Below, in pieces: positions 36,335 to 48,625 of a stretch of 64,000 bases of DNA. Source of the stretch: Melampsora larici-populina 98AG31 (Eukaryota > Basidiomycota > Pucciniomycetes > Pucciniales > Melampsoraceae). The translations under genes were made by a program, and so were the position numbers. The notes under the pieces were generated by a model. The model was not told where the DNA came from and did no database searches. It saw nothing but the letters and a program-made list of their open reading frames with translations. The stretch is taken from assembly GCF_000204055.1 (NCBI RefSeq), contig NW_006768765.1:443478-507477 (forward strand), given 5' to 3'. Position 1 is the stretch's first letter; each line of letters opens with the position of its first letter.

Positions 36335-38518
36335 TCAATTTGCATCATCGCCCTCGCCCTCGCCCTCGCTATTGCTATTGCTATTGCTATTGCTATCGCT
36401 GGAACTATTGGATTGGAGTTCTTCGTCTTCTTCTTCGTCTTCCAAAGTACTACTGTGACTCGTATCATCCTCTGAATTGTTATGGATTCCTTTGGCCAAC
36501 TTCTGGAGACGCGCACGAGACTTACTGGGCTGCTGGTAAGGAAGCCAGAATTAGAGTCTGATTCTATCAGGTCATATTGATGGGATGTCTTACCTTAGAA
36601 GCACTTCCTTTCTGAGAGTCTTGATTTTTCTTCTTCTTTGGTTTCGAATTACTTTGCTGACCAGGATGTTCTTCGTTGGTATCGACAATCAGTTTTGGCT
36701 CAATTACAAACAGGCCATCCTCAATATCCTTCAACCAAAGCTGAATAACTGCATCAGTTAGTTTTCGATGACCTTTCAAAAGGTCGGCTGCGCTAAGCCT
36801 GCTACCCGGCTTCTGGACGATTTTGATCGGATATCCTCTCTTTTCGATGTGGGCTATAGGATCAGGCATCTTCGGGAACGATTTTTCATGTACATGAACT
36901 CCTAGATGATCAGATGTCAAATTAGCAACAACTTATCAGGAACCCATTGAAAAAGAACATTGAAACCCCTACCAAACATATCATTCAGTTGGTGAGTTAG
37001 TCGGCTTTTCCTTTCATCGCTTGCTTGTGGTACTTTCGCTTCGATTTCTTTTGCTACATCTTGTCCATGTATATAAGTTTGAAACTTCGTAGGGACTTTA
37101 GCCGTCTTCAGTGCCCAATTAGCAAATTTGATGTTACTGGAGAACGTTTGCGACCATCCATCGACACTACCTGAGCTTGCGGCAGTCAAGTAATACGAGA
37201 TATGATTCTGTTGACAGACAACCGAGAACTGAAAACAAAAAAAAGGAAATTCAGTGTACCATTTACAGAAATTGAAAGAGATATTGAACTTACTTCATGA
37301 TGCGCTTTGCAAACAGCAACTAATGATCGCTTTTGTAAAGTGGAAACAGTTGCTGAAGGTTCTGGCTTACCATGGCAGAGGTGCAATTTGTCAATATTGA
37401 CGAGCTTCTCAAAAAGAGGTTGATACTTTGCCTTGTCTTCGTCTGAGAGTTTGTGAACTGTCGGAGCTGGTGTCGTACCATCGAGCTGATTGATATCTAC
37501 CCCATTCTCGTTGTTGTTGGCCCCGGTACCTTCATCGTCGCCAATTGAAGCAGTGGAATAATCGGGCAGGTTAGCTAGAGCGAAGAAGTACGGATCTTTG
37601 AATATTTCCTGCTCATCCTTGCTCAGAGCGTGCCATTTGTCGGCATTCTGCTGATTGCGGGATACCCATCCATCTTTATCATTTCGATCTGGCACTGTTT
37701 TGAATTCCAAGATATTTCAACAATATCATAAGTTCAATGCGGAACGCTTATAACAATGGTGTTAAATTAACAATTGAGGTACTTACTTTTATCACCCAAG
37801 CATTGAAAACAAAAAGCCAGGAAACGTATCCAGGGGTTCCCCTTGACTTTCTTGGAACCCATACCTCTGTGATCAAGCAGTGGAAAATGGATTCTTCATT
37901 TGTTGGAAATCAGTTCGATGATACGATGATACAGGGAACGTCCAAACAAAAGAAAGCAAAGAAATTGAAAAGGTCAAAATCTATTGTTTGAAATCACTTC
38001 GATGATACAGGAAAAAACGAAACGAAAGAAACTACATACACCAATTTCCATATGACAACTTCAGGAACTCCAGCCATGAGAGCTATCATGAGCATCCGTT
38101 TTTCGAATTCGATCCGCATGACTTCGACAAGGTTCTGGACCTCCTTGTTAACTTTGGTGCGCCGAGAGCCTTGTCCTAGTAAGGCTTCTTGAAGCTTGGT
38201 GATAGTCCATTTGTCAAGGTCTTGTTCGAAGGTATCGAATTCAAGTCCAGGGAATCGTGATTGAAAGACTTGATTCGAACCCGTTTGAGTAGTTGATGGT
38301 GCGTCTTTCTTGGCAGTGGCATTTTGGTTAGTCAATGATTCTTCGTTTGGCAACTCATCATCAAGTGGATTACCGGAGTTGAGATCAGAAGTCGAGGTTG
38401 TTTTGCGTTTTTTAGACGTCTTCTTCCGAGCTCCGACCAAACCATTGTTGTCCATGTTGTTGGGTTTGTCTGTTGTAGCAGGTGGTTTTTTTGATCTTGA
38501 GGCGCGCGTGGAGGGCAT
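36335..38518 (-). CDS. KDZ accessory protein, inner copy, intact
   Basis: Six exons (38518-38040, 37866-37787, 37694-37294, 37228-36973, 36901-36594, 36532-36335) join without a stop to 573 codons. Homologous throughout to the split copy in the outer element. Layout: basic Lys/Arg/Ser-rich N-terminus (1-100); SAP-like block LDKWTITKLQEALLGQGS followed by LVEVMRIEFEKRMLMIALMA (about 115-165); IRFLAFC; KDGWVSRNQQN and FKDPYFFALANLPDYS; a helical section with DVAKEIEAKVPQAS; EKSFPKMPDPIAHIEKRGYP; and an acidic Ser/Asn/Glu tail partly encoded by a (GCTATT)/(GCCCTC) microsatellite. It starts 3.5 kb from, and divergent to, the transposase. I recognise no family. Conservation across two diverged elements argues for a real role in the transposon cycle. 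Confidence 0.85.
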
Positions 38519-41500
38519 TGTAATGTAATATATAAGTATTGAACTTGTGAGTAGATGATTGGAAAGGTGGATGAGGGTTTGGGGTTGATCGTGAGCTATT
38601 GTGAGGGGATGGACATTTACAACATATCAATTGATTCAAATAAAACGCTGTTTTATTTAACTTCAAATCTTTGAAATGTATTGTTGATGTCCAATTTCCA
38701 TGACACATTTTCAAAAACATCATTTTAAGTATATGCTATATTAGATTTTGATTTCATTACAAAGTACAACACAATCAACACAATCAACACAATCGTGCTC
38801 GTTCGACATTCTCATAAAATTACTTTACAAGAGGAATGATGATTGTCACTCAAGCACAATCGATAACTTCACGAGTGTTACAAAAGCATTTAACAATCAA
38901 ACACTAACTATGACCAAAAGATTATGTAGTTCTGAAATTGAAAAGATAATACAGTAAAGGAAACAATAAGGTTTTGATAAACTTTCGAAAGTTGGAATTT
39001 AAACAAATTGATACAATGCACCACAAAAAACACTGAGATGCGGTTGAAGGTATTCACACTGTAAACATCATTCAACTTCCCCAATTTGGCAGAGGAAAAT
39101 GATTAATAGTACAGTTTTTCATAAAAGAATCTAATACTGCACACCTGGGCCATTTCACCCACACTACATATGTGCAGCAAGCTAAGTCAATAGTTGTCTA
39201 TCATGTACATACAGGTCTGCTCAGTTTTTTGCCCATCAGAATAAATAAATCACATGTTATACCACATGTAACTTTTTCGACTTTGAAATTTTTTTCCCAA
39301 AAATTCACTACATATAATTCTGTAGCTGCTCAGGCAATATTGTTGAAGCTATGTCTTAGTAACAGAAAGTGTGTTACATGCAGTTGAGTTGATGAGATCA
39401 CACCAAAACATTGAGTCAGTGTAAGTAGTCAATCTTTTGGAAGCTTTTTTCAATCTGAAAGAAGTTACAGCATGTATTACATATGAATAACTTGTCCTGG
39501 TGAGCAGATAACTGAGCAGAACTGTATGTACATGATAACCACATATTCACTGAGCCTGCTACACATATGTAGTGTGGGTGTTATGGCTCAGGTGTGGAGT
39601 GATAGACCATTTTATGACAAATCATACTCCCAATCATTTTTCCCTGCCCACTTGGGGAACCCGAATAATGTCTGCAGTGTCATTATTCTTCACATCAAAC
39701 CGTTAAAAGAAAGCATTGTGTTATCCAAATTCACCTTGACTGGTGCTGGTCAGATACCAAATCTGTGAGCCTTGACGGTCTGAGGTACCTGCCAATCGGT
39801 CATGTCTTTGTGTGGTTACAAAGACACAATTTGCATGTACCTCACTCAATTTTAATGCAACTATCACCGTCCAAAGGTGAAAATTGTTGGAAATTCAATT
39901 ACAACATGGGTTTGATAATCCCACTTCCAAAAAAAATGTGAGGTTTAGGTGCACATAGAGCTTCTTGTATGTTGCAAAAGGGTCTTATGGCTCCTATATC
40001 TCTCAGTTTTGCTCCAATCTGGTCACGTCAATAATGGAAGTTGTTTGAAATGAAATTTAGGATTAAGTTTGATAGAACCATCTTGGAAAATAACCACACC
40101 TTAATGGGCATGTGGAAGTATTTGTGATGTTTGGGGCTTTTGCCAAACCCTCAAGTGGTGTATATATCTTTCATTTTTTGCTCAACCTTGTTCATGTAAT
40201 AATACAAATTGTTTGCAAATCAATTTAAAGTAGAGCTTAATAGCATCACTTTTTATAATATCAAATTCTTGATGGTCATTTAGAGGTTTTTGTGAAGTTT
40301 GGGAGGTTCAAAAATGTCACAAATTGCTCATATCTCTCTCAATTTTGGTTCAAACTGGAAGTGTCAATAATAAAAGTTGTTTCTCAATCAATTTTAAGGT
40401 ACGTTTGATAGAATAATTTCTGAAAACCAACATCCCTTAATGGCCATGTGGAGGTATTTGTGATGTTTTGGACTCTTGCCAAACCCCCAAGCTGTGAATA
40501 TCTCCTTCATTTTTTGACCAACCTTGTTGATGTTATAATACAAAGTCTTTGCAAAACAATTTAAAGTAGAGTTTAATAGAATCACTTTTTATAATATCAA
40601 ATTCTTAATGGTCATTTAGAGGTTTTTGTGAAGTTCGAGAGGTTCAAAAATGTCACAAATTGCTCATATCTCGCTCAATTTTGGTCCAAACTGGAAGTGT
40701 CAATAATGAAAGTTATATGAAATATAATTTCACTTTCCATTTAATAAGAGCTTTCATCAAAAAGTTGCCATCTTGACACTGTTATGTGCCATTCAAAATT
40801 ATACACATATTTTGCTGAGCCCATATCTCAGCCAGTTTTGAATTTTTGATCTCAGAAGCTGTTCCAGTGAATTCCTGAGGGTTTTTTAGGGGGGGTTACT
40901 TAATGAAGTTATCCGTCAAAATGAGTTTGAAAATCTTCAAAATTTTGAGCTCAACATCATGCATATTTGTTGTTTTAACATCAAGTATACCAACGTAACA
41001 CCATTCAACCAGGTGATGCCATGTTGCAGGGAGTGTGGAAAATTTTAAGATGTATTTCAGGTACGTTGCAAACATATCTCAATAGCAGAAAACCTTTCAA
41101 ACCCAATGAAAACTGATATATGAGGGGTTTCATGCTTTCATTGAGGTCACAGGAGAACAGGCTGCATTAACTTTGAGACAATAAACCCCATCAAGATGAC
41201 ACTATTTGTCAAAAGTGTTATTATCAACCCATCATCAAATTTGTACAAGAACAATTCTTATTAAGGGATAATTTAGCTCTGATCAATAATGGGGGACCTG
41301 TGTGGATTATGTTGAACTTGAAAGCGTTCAACTCGAGTTCAACTCTTCACAAATTGTATATAATGGGGTTGACGGACAGTCACCGTGAAAATATTACAAT
41401 AATAAACCCCTTATGTTATTTCTTTCTGAATATTTCTTATTATTGGATCATTGGATTTGAAGCAACTATGAGGGAGCTGTGCACCTTTTATGCTACTTGT

Positions 41501-41992
41501 ATCACCGCAAATCATCTCAAAATCCATTAAATAAATGTACGCACCAAAACACTTAAGATGGAGTGTTTTCATAAAATGCATATCACGCACATATGCTTTC
41601 TTTCTGCTCCACGGGTTTCATCATTACCCTCAACTCGCAACTATTTCAGCTTGCGTATTGCTTTTGTTTATGTGTAGTAATGAAGTTGGTCAGACGTAGT
41701 CTGACCAAGAACGGTAAATCAAACTCTTTGATCCCTGATGTCGAGACCATTTGATGTCCCTGAGATCTTTTCAAGTGTTGAATCAAAGCTTACGTAGGTT
41801 ATTCAAAAAGTGTAATGATAGAGGGGGTCATTGGCAAATGCAGGGCCCAAAGTAGAAGCTTAATGCGCATCAGCATCACCCTTTGTTAGTTCGCTTTTAT
41901 CTTACAACAGGAGGTCAATAGTCCATCCGTGTACTCACGGACATCTTTACCATATCTCGTTATTCCAATCTCATATTACCGCCGGCCTTATC
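38519..41992. other. Divergent intergenic region of inner KDZ
   Basis: 3.5 kb between the two gene starts with no credible frame. The middle holds the 168-bp tandem array. Flanks contain A/T-rich unique DNA, with a (CAACACAAT)-like run near 38770. Promoters of both genes must lie here, but I see no clear core elements. Confidence 0.6.
39930..40800. repeat. 168-bp tandem repeat array, inner KDZ
   Basis: The anchor TTAATGGTCATTTAGAGGT occurs, with alternating variants, at 40101, 40269, 40437 and 40605: exactly 168 bases each time. Degenerate flanking monomers lie near 39933 and 40773. Alternate units are more alike than neighbours, so the higher-order unit is a 336-bp dimer. CTCATATCTC and CAATTTTGGTTCAAACTGG are shared with the reverse complement of the outer array. 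Confidence 0.85.
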
Positions 41993-44900
41993 ATGGCGTT
42001 GCCTGGGTCACTTATCCCACATTCAAACAAACGTCCTCGATCGCAAACCCCGCCTGTGGCAAGACCTGCTCCTGGTAGTGCCACTGAACGACTAGCCAAC
42101 CTTCGAGCACTTGAAGATCGAGATTCACAAGTTCGGAATGCTGTCCTAAACGATCAACATGTTGAAGAAGCGCCAGTGATTCCTCACATCCCCGAGGGAA
42201 GCAATAGCGATGATGACATCCCCAACAATTTCATCTATAATGACCTTCAGATGACAGCTGATATGAATGATGTTGATCGAGTAGACAATGGTACTGTAAT
42301 TCATCCTCCAGGAGTTCGATCGGCATACTTTAAAGGGGTCACTTATCGAGAACGGACATTAAATGAGGAAGCTCATTGGAAAGCGGCTATCCCTGATATT
42401 TTCAAAGCCTTTATGATTTGTTCATTCAAGACCAAACAATGGCGAAATGAAGAGATGTGGAACCGAGACCTTAACCCTCAGTGCAATTGCCCATCTTGGA
42501 AAAGAAGTGTGGTCGAGGTTGATGCGGTCGACCTTACTAGTGAGTAAAGCATCATTATACATCTAATCCCTGAATATCTCTCATTATGAATCATTTAAGG
42601 TCGGAAGAAGATTACACTCGAGACGTGTAAATGTGTCAGTGACCTCGTTCGATTAGTGCGAAAAGGGTACATAGGAGGCACTCCAGTCCGCCCTCAAACT
42701 GCGTTTTCAATACGCCTTCTTGCATTTCATCATGCCATCTGGAAGTACTGCACTGTTCAATTGGCTCCTTTTGTAGAAGCCGTCGATGAGTTTCTAGACG
42801 CCGGTAACCCTATCTTTTTGATTAAGGGAACCGAACAAGTAAGTGAGTTATGATACATTGATCAATACCTACACACTGATGAATGTCGATCTTCTTGACC
42901 CCAGAGTTGCAATTGTCGCAAAATCTTTTCGGCCGCGGTTGATGCATACCGTGAAATGCTGCGGCTGGAAGATGAGACTGCTTCAAAAGCTCTTCTTTTG
43001 TCACCAATGGATAATCTCGCAACCAATTGTCCACCATGTTTTGGACCCAAGGTACCTGGAAAACGGGCTAATGAGCCCGACTTCATAGTATGCCTTGACG
43101 GTAACTTTCAGCATCGCCGACACGAAGGTGCAAGTGCTAGTTGGCGAGGTGAAAGTGGCGTACTTCCTTTGCTTTTTATCTCACCTGAATTGATAAACAC
43201 ATGGAAAATCAAAATGGAACCACCTCCACGTCGATTGGGCGCAAAAAAAAAGGAAGCTGATGAGGTAATCGTGAGTGATTCCTTTTGACAGCTTGTCCCA
43301 GTACCAACGACTTACAAACAAGAGGTGTGTGTAGGATCCATGCAGTAACCAACACACAGCCGCAAATGACATTTGAGGTCGTCAAACTTGGAAAGGGTTT
43401 TATGAAACAGGCTTGATGGGGATGGCATGCCGACATGACCACCTCATCAAGTTCATTAACATCATCCAGACTGGCGAGAGGTAGGTTTGATATGTACAAG
43501 TGGTTTGAGATCAAGACTCAAGCTTATATGTCTTGTGATTCTAGAGGCTATTATCCCCTGGCCATGATGGATTGGATACTGAAAGAGACTGGCCAAGATC
43601 AAATTGGTGTCGATAAACTCATAGCTGGCATATTATACGATATTGGATGCAACCTTGAGAAGAGCATCATAAAGGTTCATTGCTCTCCTACATTCGTTGT
43701 TTTGTGTGATATTGATCCAATATGTTTTCAAAGAGAAACTTCTTCTCACGCGCTCGAGAAAACAGCCAGCTCAAGTTTGGAACTAGCGTGTTCCACTCAT
43801 ACGTACATCAGTGGTCGTGTCAGCTGGCGTATAATCCTCGACTTAACGAGGATTGGGGTCTTTCGGATGGGGAGGGGCTAGAACGAATCTGGTCCAAGCT
43901 AGCCCCTCTGGTTGGAGCTCTGAGGTACTCTACTGCATTTCATCGCCTTTGTGCATTAGAGCTACGAGCACGTCACATCAATGAGTCTGCTCGGAAGGTA
44001 TCTGGTAAGCATGGTGTTCCATAAGACATGCCATTCAATTGAGTATTTTTACTAATAAAAGTTTGAACTACTAGTGCGATGGTTACTGCAACGGTTGTCC
44101 ACAAGCCACAGTCTTCATTCTAAGAGCTGCCAAGTTTTGAACGAATTGCAAAAGAATCCGATGTATTCCGATGAGTATTTGAATCAACAGTGGAGCCGGC
44201 AGCGGGAATGTCAGCTGCGCGTACTGGTGAAAGAGAATTCCAATCTTTTGAGCGATAAGCTCAAGAGACTGGTGGCACTGGAGGAGAAACACCAGGAGGC
44301 CAAGTTGAGTTTTTTTGACGAGATGAATTTTGAAATCAAGCTGCTTTAACATAACTTGTTACCTTCAGTGACGAGCTGATAGCTCTGCGACGAAAGGCAA
44401 TTAGGGCAAGGACAGCAGCAGACAAACGTAAACTCACTCACTTGCCTCAAACGTTGCAACTGCTGCAAACCGATATTGATGATTTGGTAGGCAAACTGGG
44501 GGGTAATCACTATTGTGATATGCCAGGATCTTCCAGTGTGTATCAGCTGACAATATCAATCATTTTGAATCAAGCAACTTAGCTGATGTGAGTTACATGC
44601 AGCCCCAAAAGGAAAAAAGTTGATTTGAATTCGAGTTGCTAAATCTCAACTGTACGGCGCTAAGGTAGATGTATTTGAGTCGCAGAAGAGAAGTGATGAG
44701 AGATCTGGTGAGGCTCAAGAGATAATTGTGGATATTGATGTGAATTTCAAACTAATTCAACGTTGAATTGATGAAATGAAATGACAGGTACTCGTGTACA
44801 ACAGAAATCGAATAAAACCTTGCGGGATAAACAAGCAGTTCTAAAGAAAAAGTATGAAACCTTCAAGCGTAATGCTGAGGGCTTCAATAAAGACTATCCC

Positions 44901-45691
44901 TCCCCACACCCGATTCCCTGCCCTTCTTTCGATGATGTACGACGCCTGCCAATTGAGGATGCCTTCTGGGACATGGGACAACTGACGCATCCAGATGAAG
45001 CGTGGGCCGTGGACCTAAAAACTCAAACCGGCATCAAAGCTTATCAAGACAGATGCCATGCAAGTGACGAGCTGCAAAGACTGACACGCGAGTGTCGACA
45101 ATCGGTGAAGTGGGCAGTGATTATGCAGGAAAAACTGTCAGTTCTTGAAACAGCGCTGAATCTACGAGGTGAGCTTACAGTATATAGTATGATGGCCTGT
45201 CTAGAGACTGACTCTTGTGTATGTATCCAGATGACAATCCTGATCTGCAGGCTCACAAGTGGATGGTTGAAGTTGTTGGGTCAGCAAAACCAACATCAAA
45301 AGAGAAGTTGATCGAGAGTAAATTGGTTCTACAGTCTGTGTATTCACGTCTTAGTAGAAACTTTGCTCGCCTTTGGATTTTCTGGAGTGGAGGTATGAAT
45401 GGACTGATGATTCAAACAAAAACCTATAGTAGTTTGAATGAGATAGAGGAAAGGTTGATATCAACACAGTGGGAAGTATTAGTAGCAAGAAGTAGAACGG
45501 TCTGGAATTCAACCTCACAAGCTGAGATCTTGGATGCCGCACCTCTGGACGAAGGGGAGGAGGCTGAGCAGCTTTTGATGGAATTGGAGGTTGATGATGG
45601 TGATGACGAGCTGGGTTTTGATAGAAGAGTCGATGAAGCAACAGAAGACGATGGTGGAGAGGATGACGCTGATGAGGGTATTGATGAATGA
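41993..45691 (+). pseudogene. KDZ transposase, inner element, with in-frame TGA codons
   Basis: Exons include 41993-42539, 42600-42838, 42905-~43280, ~43336-43480, 43545-43674, 43734-44004, 44075-44303, 44369-~44505, ~44613-44710, ~44788-45168 and 45231-45691. Motifs: CNC and CKC (CxC1 cluster), CLDGNFQHRR, MACRHDHLIKF, LYDIGC, HSYVHQWSCQLAYNPR, LSDGEGLERIW, then a coiled-coil second half and an acidic tail. Defects: TGA near 43286 (SF-stop-Q), a frameshift before 43336, TGA near 43371 (ANDI-stop-GRQ, where the outer copy has Arg) and TGA near 44626 (I-stop-IRV, outer copy Arg). GFYETG replaces GCDETG. It is probably inactive. Confidence 0.85.
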
Positions 45692-45899
45692 ATGATGTTG
45701 TATGATATTGACTGAATGTGAATGTGATGTCTTGACTTTCTCAAATGTGAATTGAAATGCTTCTTCAGTGAAATTTGTGAACTGGGCTTTTTGAGTGAGA
45801 CTTCTCAAATGCTGAATCAATTACTGAGAGTCGTTTGACACTTGACGTGAGATGAGAGCGGTTTGGTTATCTTTGCTGAGGTGGGATTGTTAATGGAGC

Positions 45900-47318
45900 G
45901 GTATAGTCGGAAAAGCCAAATCGAGTGTGAACTTGAAGGTGTGTATGTACAGTTGGTGTGTTCCTCAGAGCGCTCTGAGAGCATCCGCACTCGTTTGCGG
46001 TTGTTAACTTGGTCATGTGCGGTAACAACCTCTACATTAAGTAAAAAATTACTTAACGTGACCAAATTTCACACTCGTGCCAAAATTACCTGCACGGTAG
46101 TTAACTAACTTGAGAGGTAATTTGAGTTTCCACACTGATGCAGAGTTTACAGACTCAAAATATACCAAACAAAAAAATCAATCGACTTTTCAGTCAATCA
46201 GTGCATTTCAAGCGATCCCTGCCAGGGAAGAAGAGCTTTGGGACAGGGAAGTTCATTTGAGAGTAACTTGAGATCTCATCACCACTGGATGGTTGGCACA
46301 GAGAGGTTTGTAGACAAGCAAACAAAAATTCATTGCACCATCAATTAAAAGTTGTCATGTTGAAGACCATTGAGAATTTGAAAAGAAATGCAGATAATGA
46401 AGACCCTTTTGCATAGTTCCCCTCTACAGTTGAATGTGATATCTATTTTTCAAATCCTTTTGAAGTCAATCCAAACGACAAGACATGTTCAAAACCTTCT
46501 AAAATCAAAACAAACGATCAGAAATTGATCCACTTTGATCTAAAACCCTTTTAAACCCAATTCGATATTGATAAATCCAAAATCTCAATGAACATATATA
46601 TAATCACATGTAAAGTAGAACAATCTTAATCAATGTTGGATAAAGAGAATCATACAGTAAGAAACCAGACATACCCATTAGTTTGATGAATTAGAAGACA
46701 GTCGGGTCTCCATTGATTCTTAAGTCGGGTGTTTTGAGTCGAGAGGAATCAAGAGGAGTTGAGTCGGAGTTGAGTCAAGTTGGCAAGTTGGCAAGTTGGT
46801 GTGCTTGAGAAGTGAAGAGGGGGCTGGTAATTTGGCTACCACATGCGTTAGCCAATCGGTAAATTTACCGATTCGCTAACGCAAATCGATCAAAAGTTAA
46901 CTACCGCGGGCCTAATTTCTCACCAGTGTGGGAAAGGCCCCGCAGTTGCGGTAAATTTTACCTTACCGCACGCGATTTACCGCACGAGTGCGGATGCTCT
47001 GAGGAACTTATTTTCTTCACTTAAGTCTTTCAGAGCGCTCTGAGTATCTTCCAGAGCGCTCTGAGACTACCTCAGAACACTTTTTTGACCAAAATTTTTT
47101 GTCAAGTTTTTTTTTGGCTAAAAGCAATCTTTAGACCTTGTACATAGTCCAGCCAAAGTTTCCTATGATTAAAAGTTGAATGTGATGAACCTTGGGGGTA
47201 TGCAAATAGTGACCCAGGTCACCTGAACTGCTCTGCTGCGAAGAAACGGCTCATCTGTCAATGGTATTGTGACATTTACTACTGACTGGTATGTCAATTG
47301 ATACAGGTGACACAGGTG
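45900..47318. repeat. Right TIR of inner KDZ, interrupted
   Basis: Inverted copy of 35246-35665. Palindromes CAGAGCGCTCTG start at 45966, 47031 and 47052. The arm is continuous with its partner once 45979-46999 and a short duplication are removed. Confidence 0.88.
45979..46999. mobile_element. ~1-kb Harbinger-like non-autonomous element
   Basis: The ends GAGCATCCGCACTCGT and its complement sit inside the inner KDZ right arm, next to a palindrome at 45966. Target duplication is 3 bp (TGA) if the element starts with GAGCATCC, or 5 bp (CTGAG) if it starts with AGCATCC. The 3-bp reading fits PIF/Harbinger. The ends carry degenerate inverted GTAAATTTACCG and GTTAACTACCG blocks. No transposase. 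Confidence 0.7.
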
Positions 47319-48625
47319 TCAAGGATCCGTTATTTTTTGCTTTAGCTGGACTGCCCGATTTCTCTCAGATAAGCGACGAACCATTTGAAGACGATGACGA
47401 GGAGTTCATTACAACCAGAAACAAAGATCCAGAATCCCAAGTATTAGTGCCAAAAATTCATCCGTTATCCGAAGCCGAAGAGCAGAAGTATCGTCCACTG
47501 TTCAACAAATTGGTGGATGTCGACAAAGTGCATAAAAATCTCAGGAAACCGGACAAGACTGAATCGACAGCCACTCTTCAGCGCAAGTCTTTGGCAGCAT
47601 TTCGAAGTGCACATCATGACGTAAGTTTCTTTGTTTTGGAACGTCACAATTTCTACCTTGATGTTGACTTGGACAAACTGCTTAGTTTGCAACAGTTTGT
47701 CAAAGATTCCACATTCACTATCACCTCACTGCAGTCAGCTGCGATATTGATGACGGCTGGGAGCAAGCTTTTTCAACCAACAAGACGTTTTCAGAGTGGG
47801 CCAACAAGAATTTGAAATTTTCAACAAAGTTTAAGTTATATGTACATGGGAAGGAAGTTGCTCAAGAGATCGAGAAGAAGCCACCTCAACCTGTTGATGC
47901 GCGCAGGGGAGAACTGACTAGGGAGCTCAACAGATTGATGGGTGAGTCCTTTGTCCTTGGTACATTTAGTATTCTATCAATAGTTGATTGTACAATAATA
48001 CTCATCCTGATTATTTGTGTCTTCTTTATAACCAAGGCGAACATATGCCTGGTAAGGTTTTCCCAAAATCTGATGACCCAGCGAGTATAATTCGCGACAA
48101 AGGTTGGCCTATCCGACTTGTACTGTCTCGACCAGCTAGTTCTCTGTTACCGGAAGAACTGGAATCAGGCTTCCGCTGCTGTGATGATTCACAAAAGAAG
48201 AGATGGCTAAGCGACATCAAAGAAGGACACTTTTTTATTGAAAAAATTCCACCTTCTGAATTACCACCAAAACAAAAGACTACGAAAAAAAACCCAGCAA
48301 ACAAAAGAAATCTCAAATTGCTTCCCAAACCTCAGCGGCCTCTCCTACGATCACTCAAGGCACTCAAAATCAACCAATCGGTGATTCTGATCATACTCAA
48401 ACAACCTTGGGTCAAAGCCACGCTCAAACAAGTCAGTCAAAATCCGTCAAGACCATGAAATCGTCCAAGAAATCATCGAAGAAGCTGTCATCCAAAAAAT
48501 CGGCCAAGGAGACTCGTGTCAATAGTGAAGAAGAAGAAGAATCTACGGAAGGGTCCGAAGAAGAGGAAGAAGATCCAACCCATGACTTATCAGATTCTGA
48601 GCCTGAATCCGACTCCGATGCTTGA

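Larger units (their letters stand above)
35246..47318. mobile_element. Inner KDZ transposon, inverted relative to outer
   Basis: The ends CACCTGTGTCACCTG and its complement are flanked by the exact duplication TCAAGGAT (35238-35245 and 47319-47326). Length is 12,073 bp, including a ~1-kb insertion in its right arm. It carries the accessory gene on the minus strand (36335-38518) and the transposase on the plus strand (41993-45691). This is the mirror image of the outer element. Confidence 0.93.
34464..48625 (+). pseudogene. KDZ accessory gene, outer copy, split by transposon
   Basis: Exons: 34464-34933, 35000-35082, 35145-35245, resuming at 47327-47620, then ~47685-47940 and ~48039-48625. The inner KDZ element sits between Lys-Asp (35245) and Pro-Leu (47327). 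Skipping it and one 8-bp duplicate gives FKDPLFFALAGLPDF, matching FKDPYFFALANLPDY of the intact inner copy. A +1 base is also needed in the A8 run near 48287 to reach the acidic tail. Layout: basic, Asn/Ser-rich N-terminus; SAP-like helical block (WKIVELRQAL ... LVELIRIDYEKRMLMMALM); central GW and FKD motifs; PGKVFPKSDDP; Lys-rich then Glu/Ser/Asp-rich tail. I recognise no family. It is probably a nuclear, DNA- or transposase-associated protein (inference). Confidence 0.85.

Noticed and set aside
36340..36561. Plus-strand Tyr/Cys/Arg repeat protein
   Set aside because: It is the shadow of the microsatellite that encodes the acidic tail of the accessory protein on the other strand.
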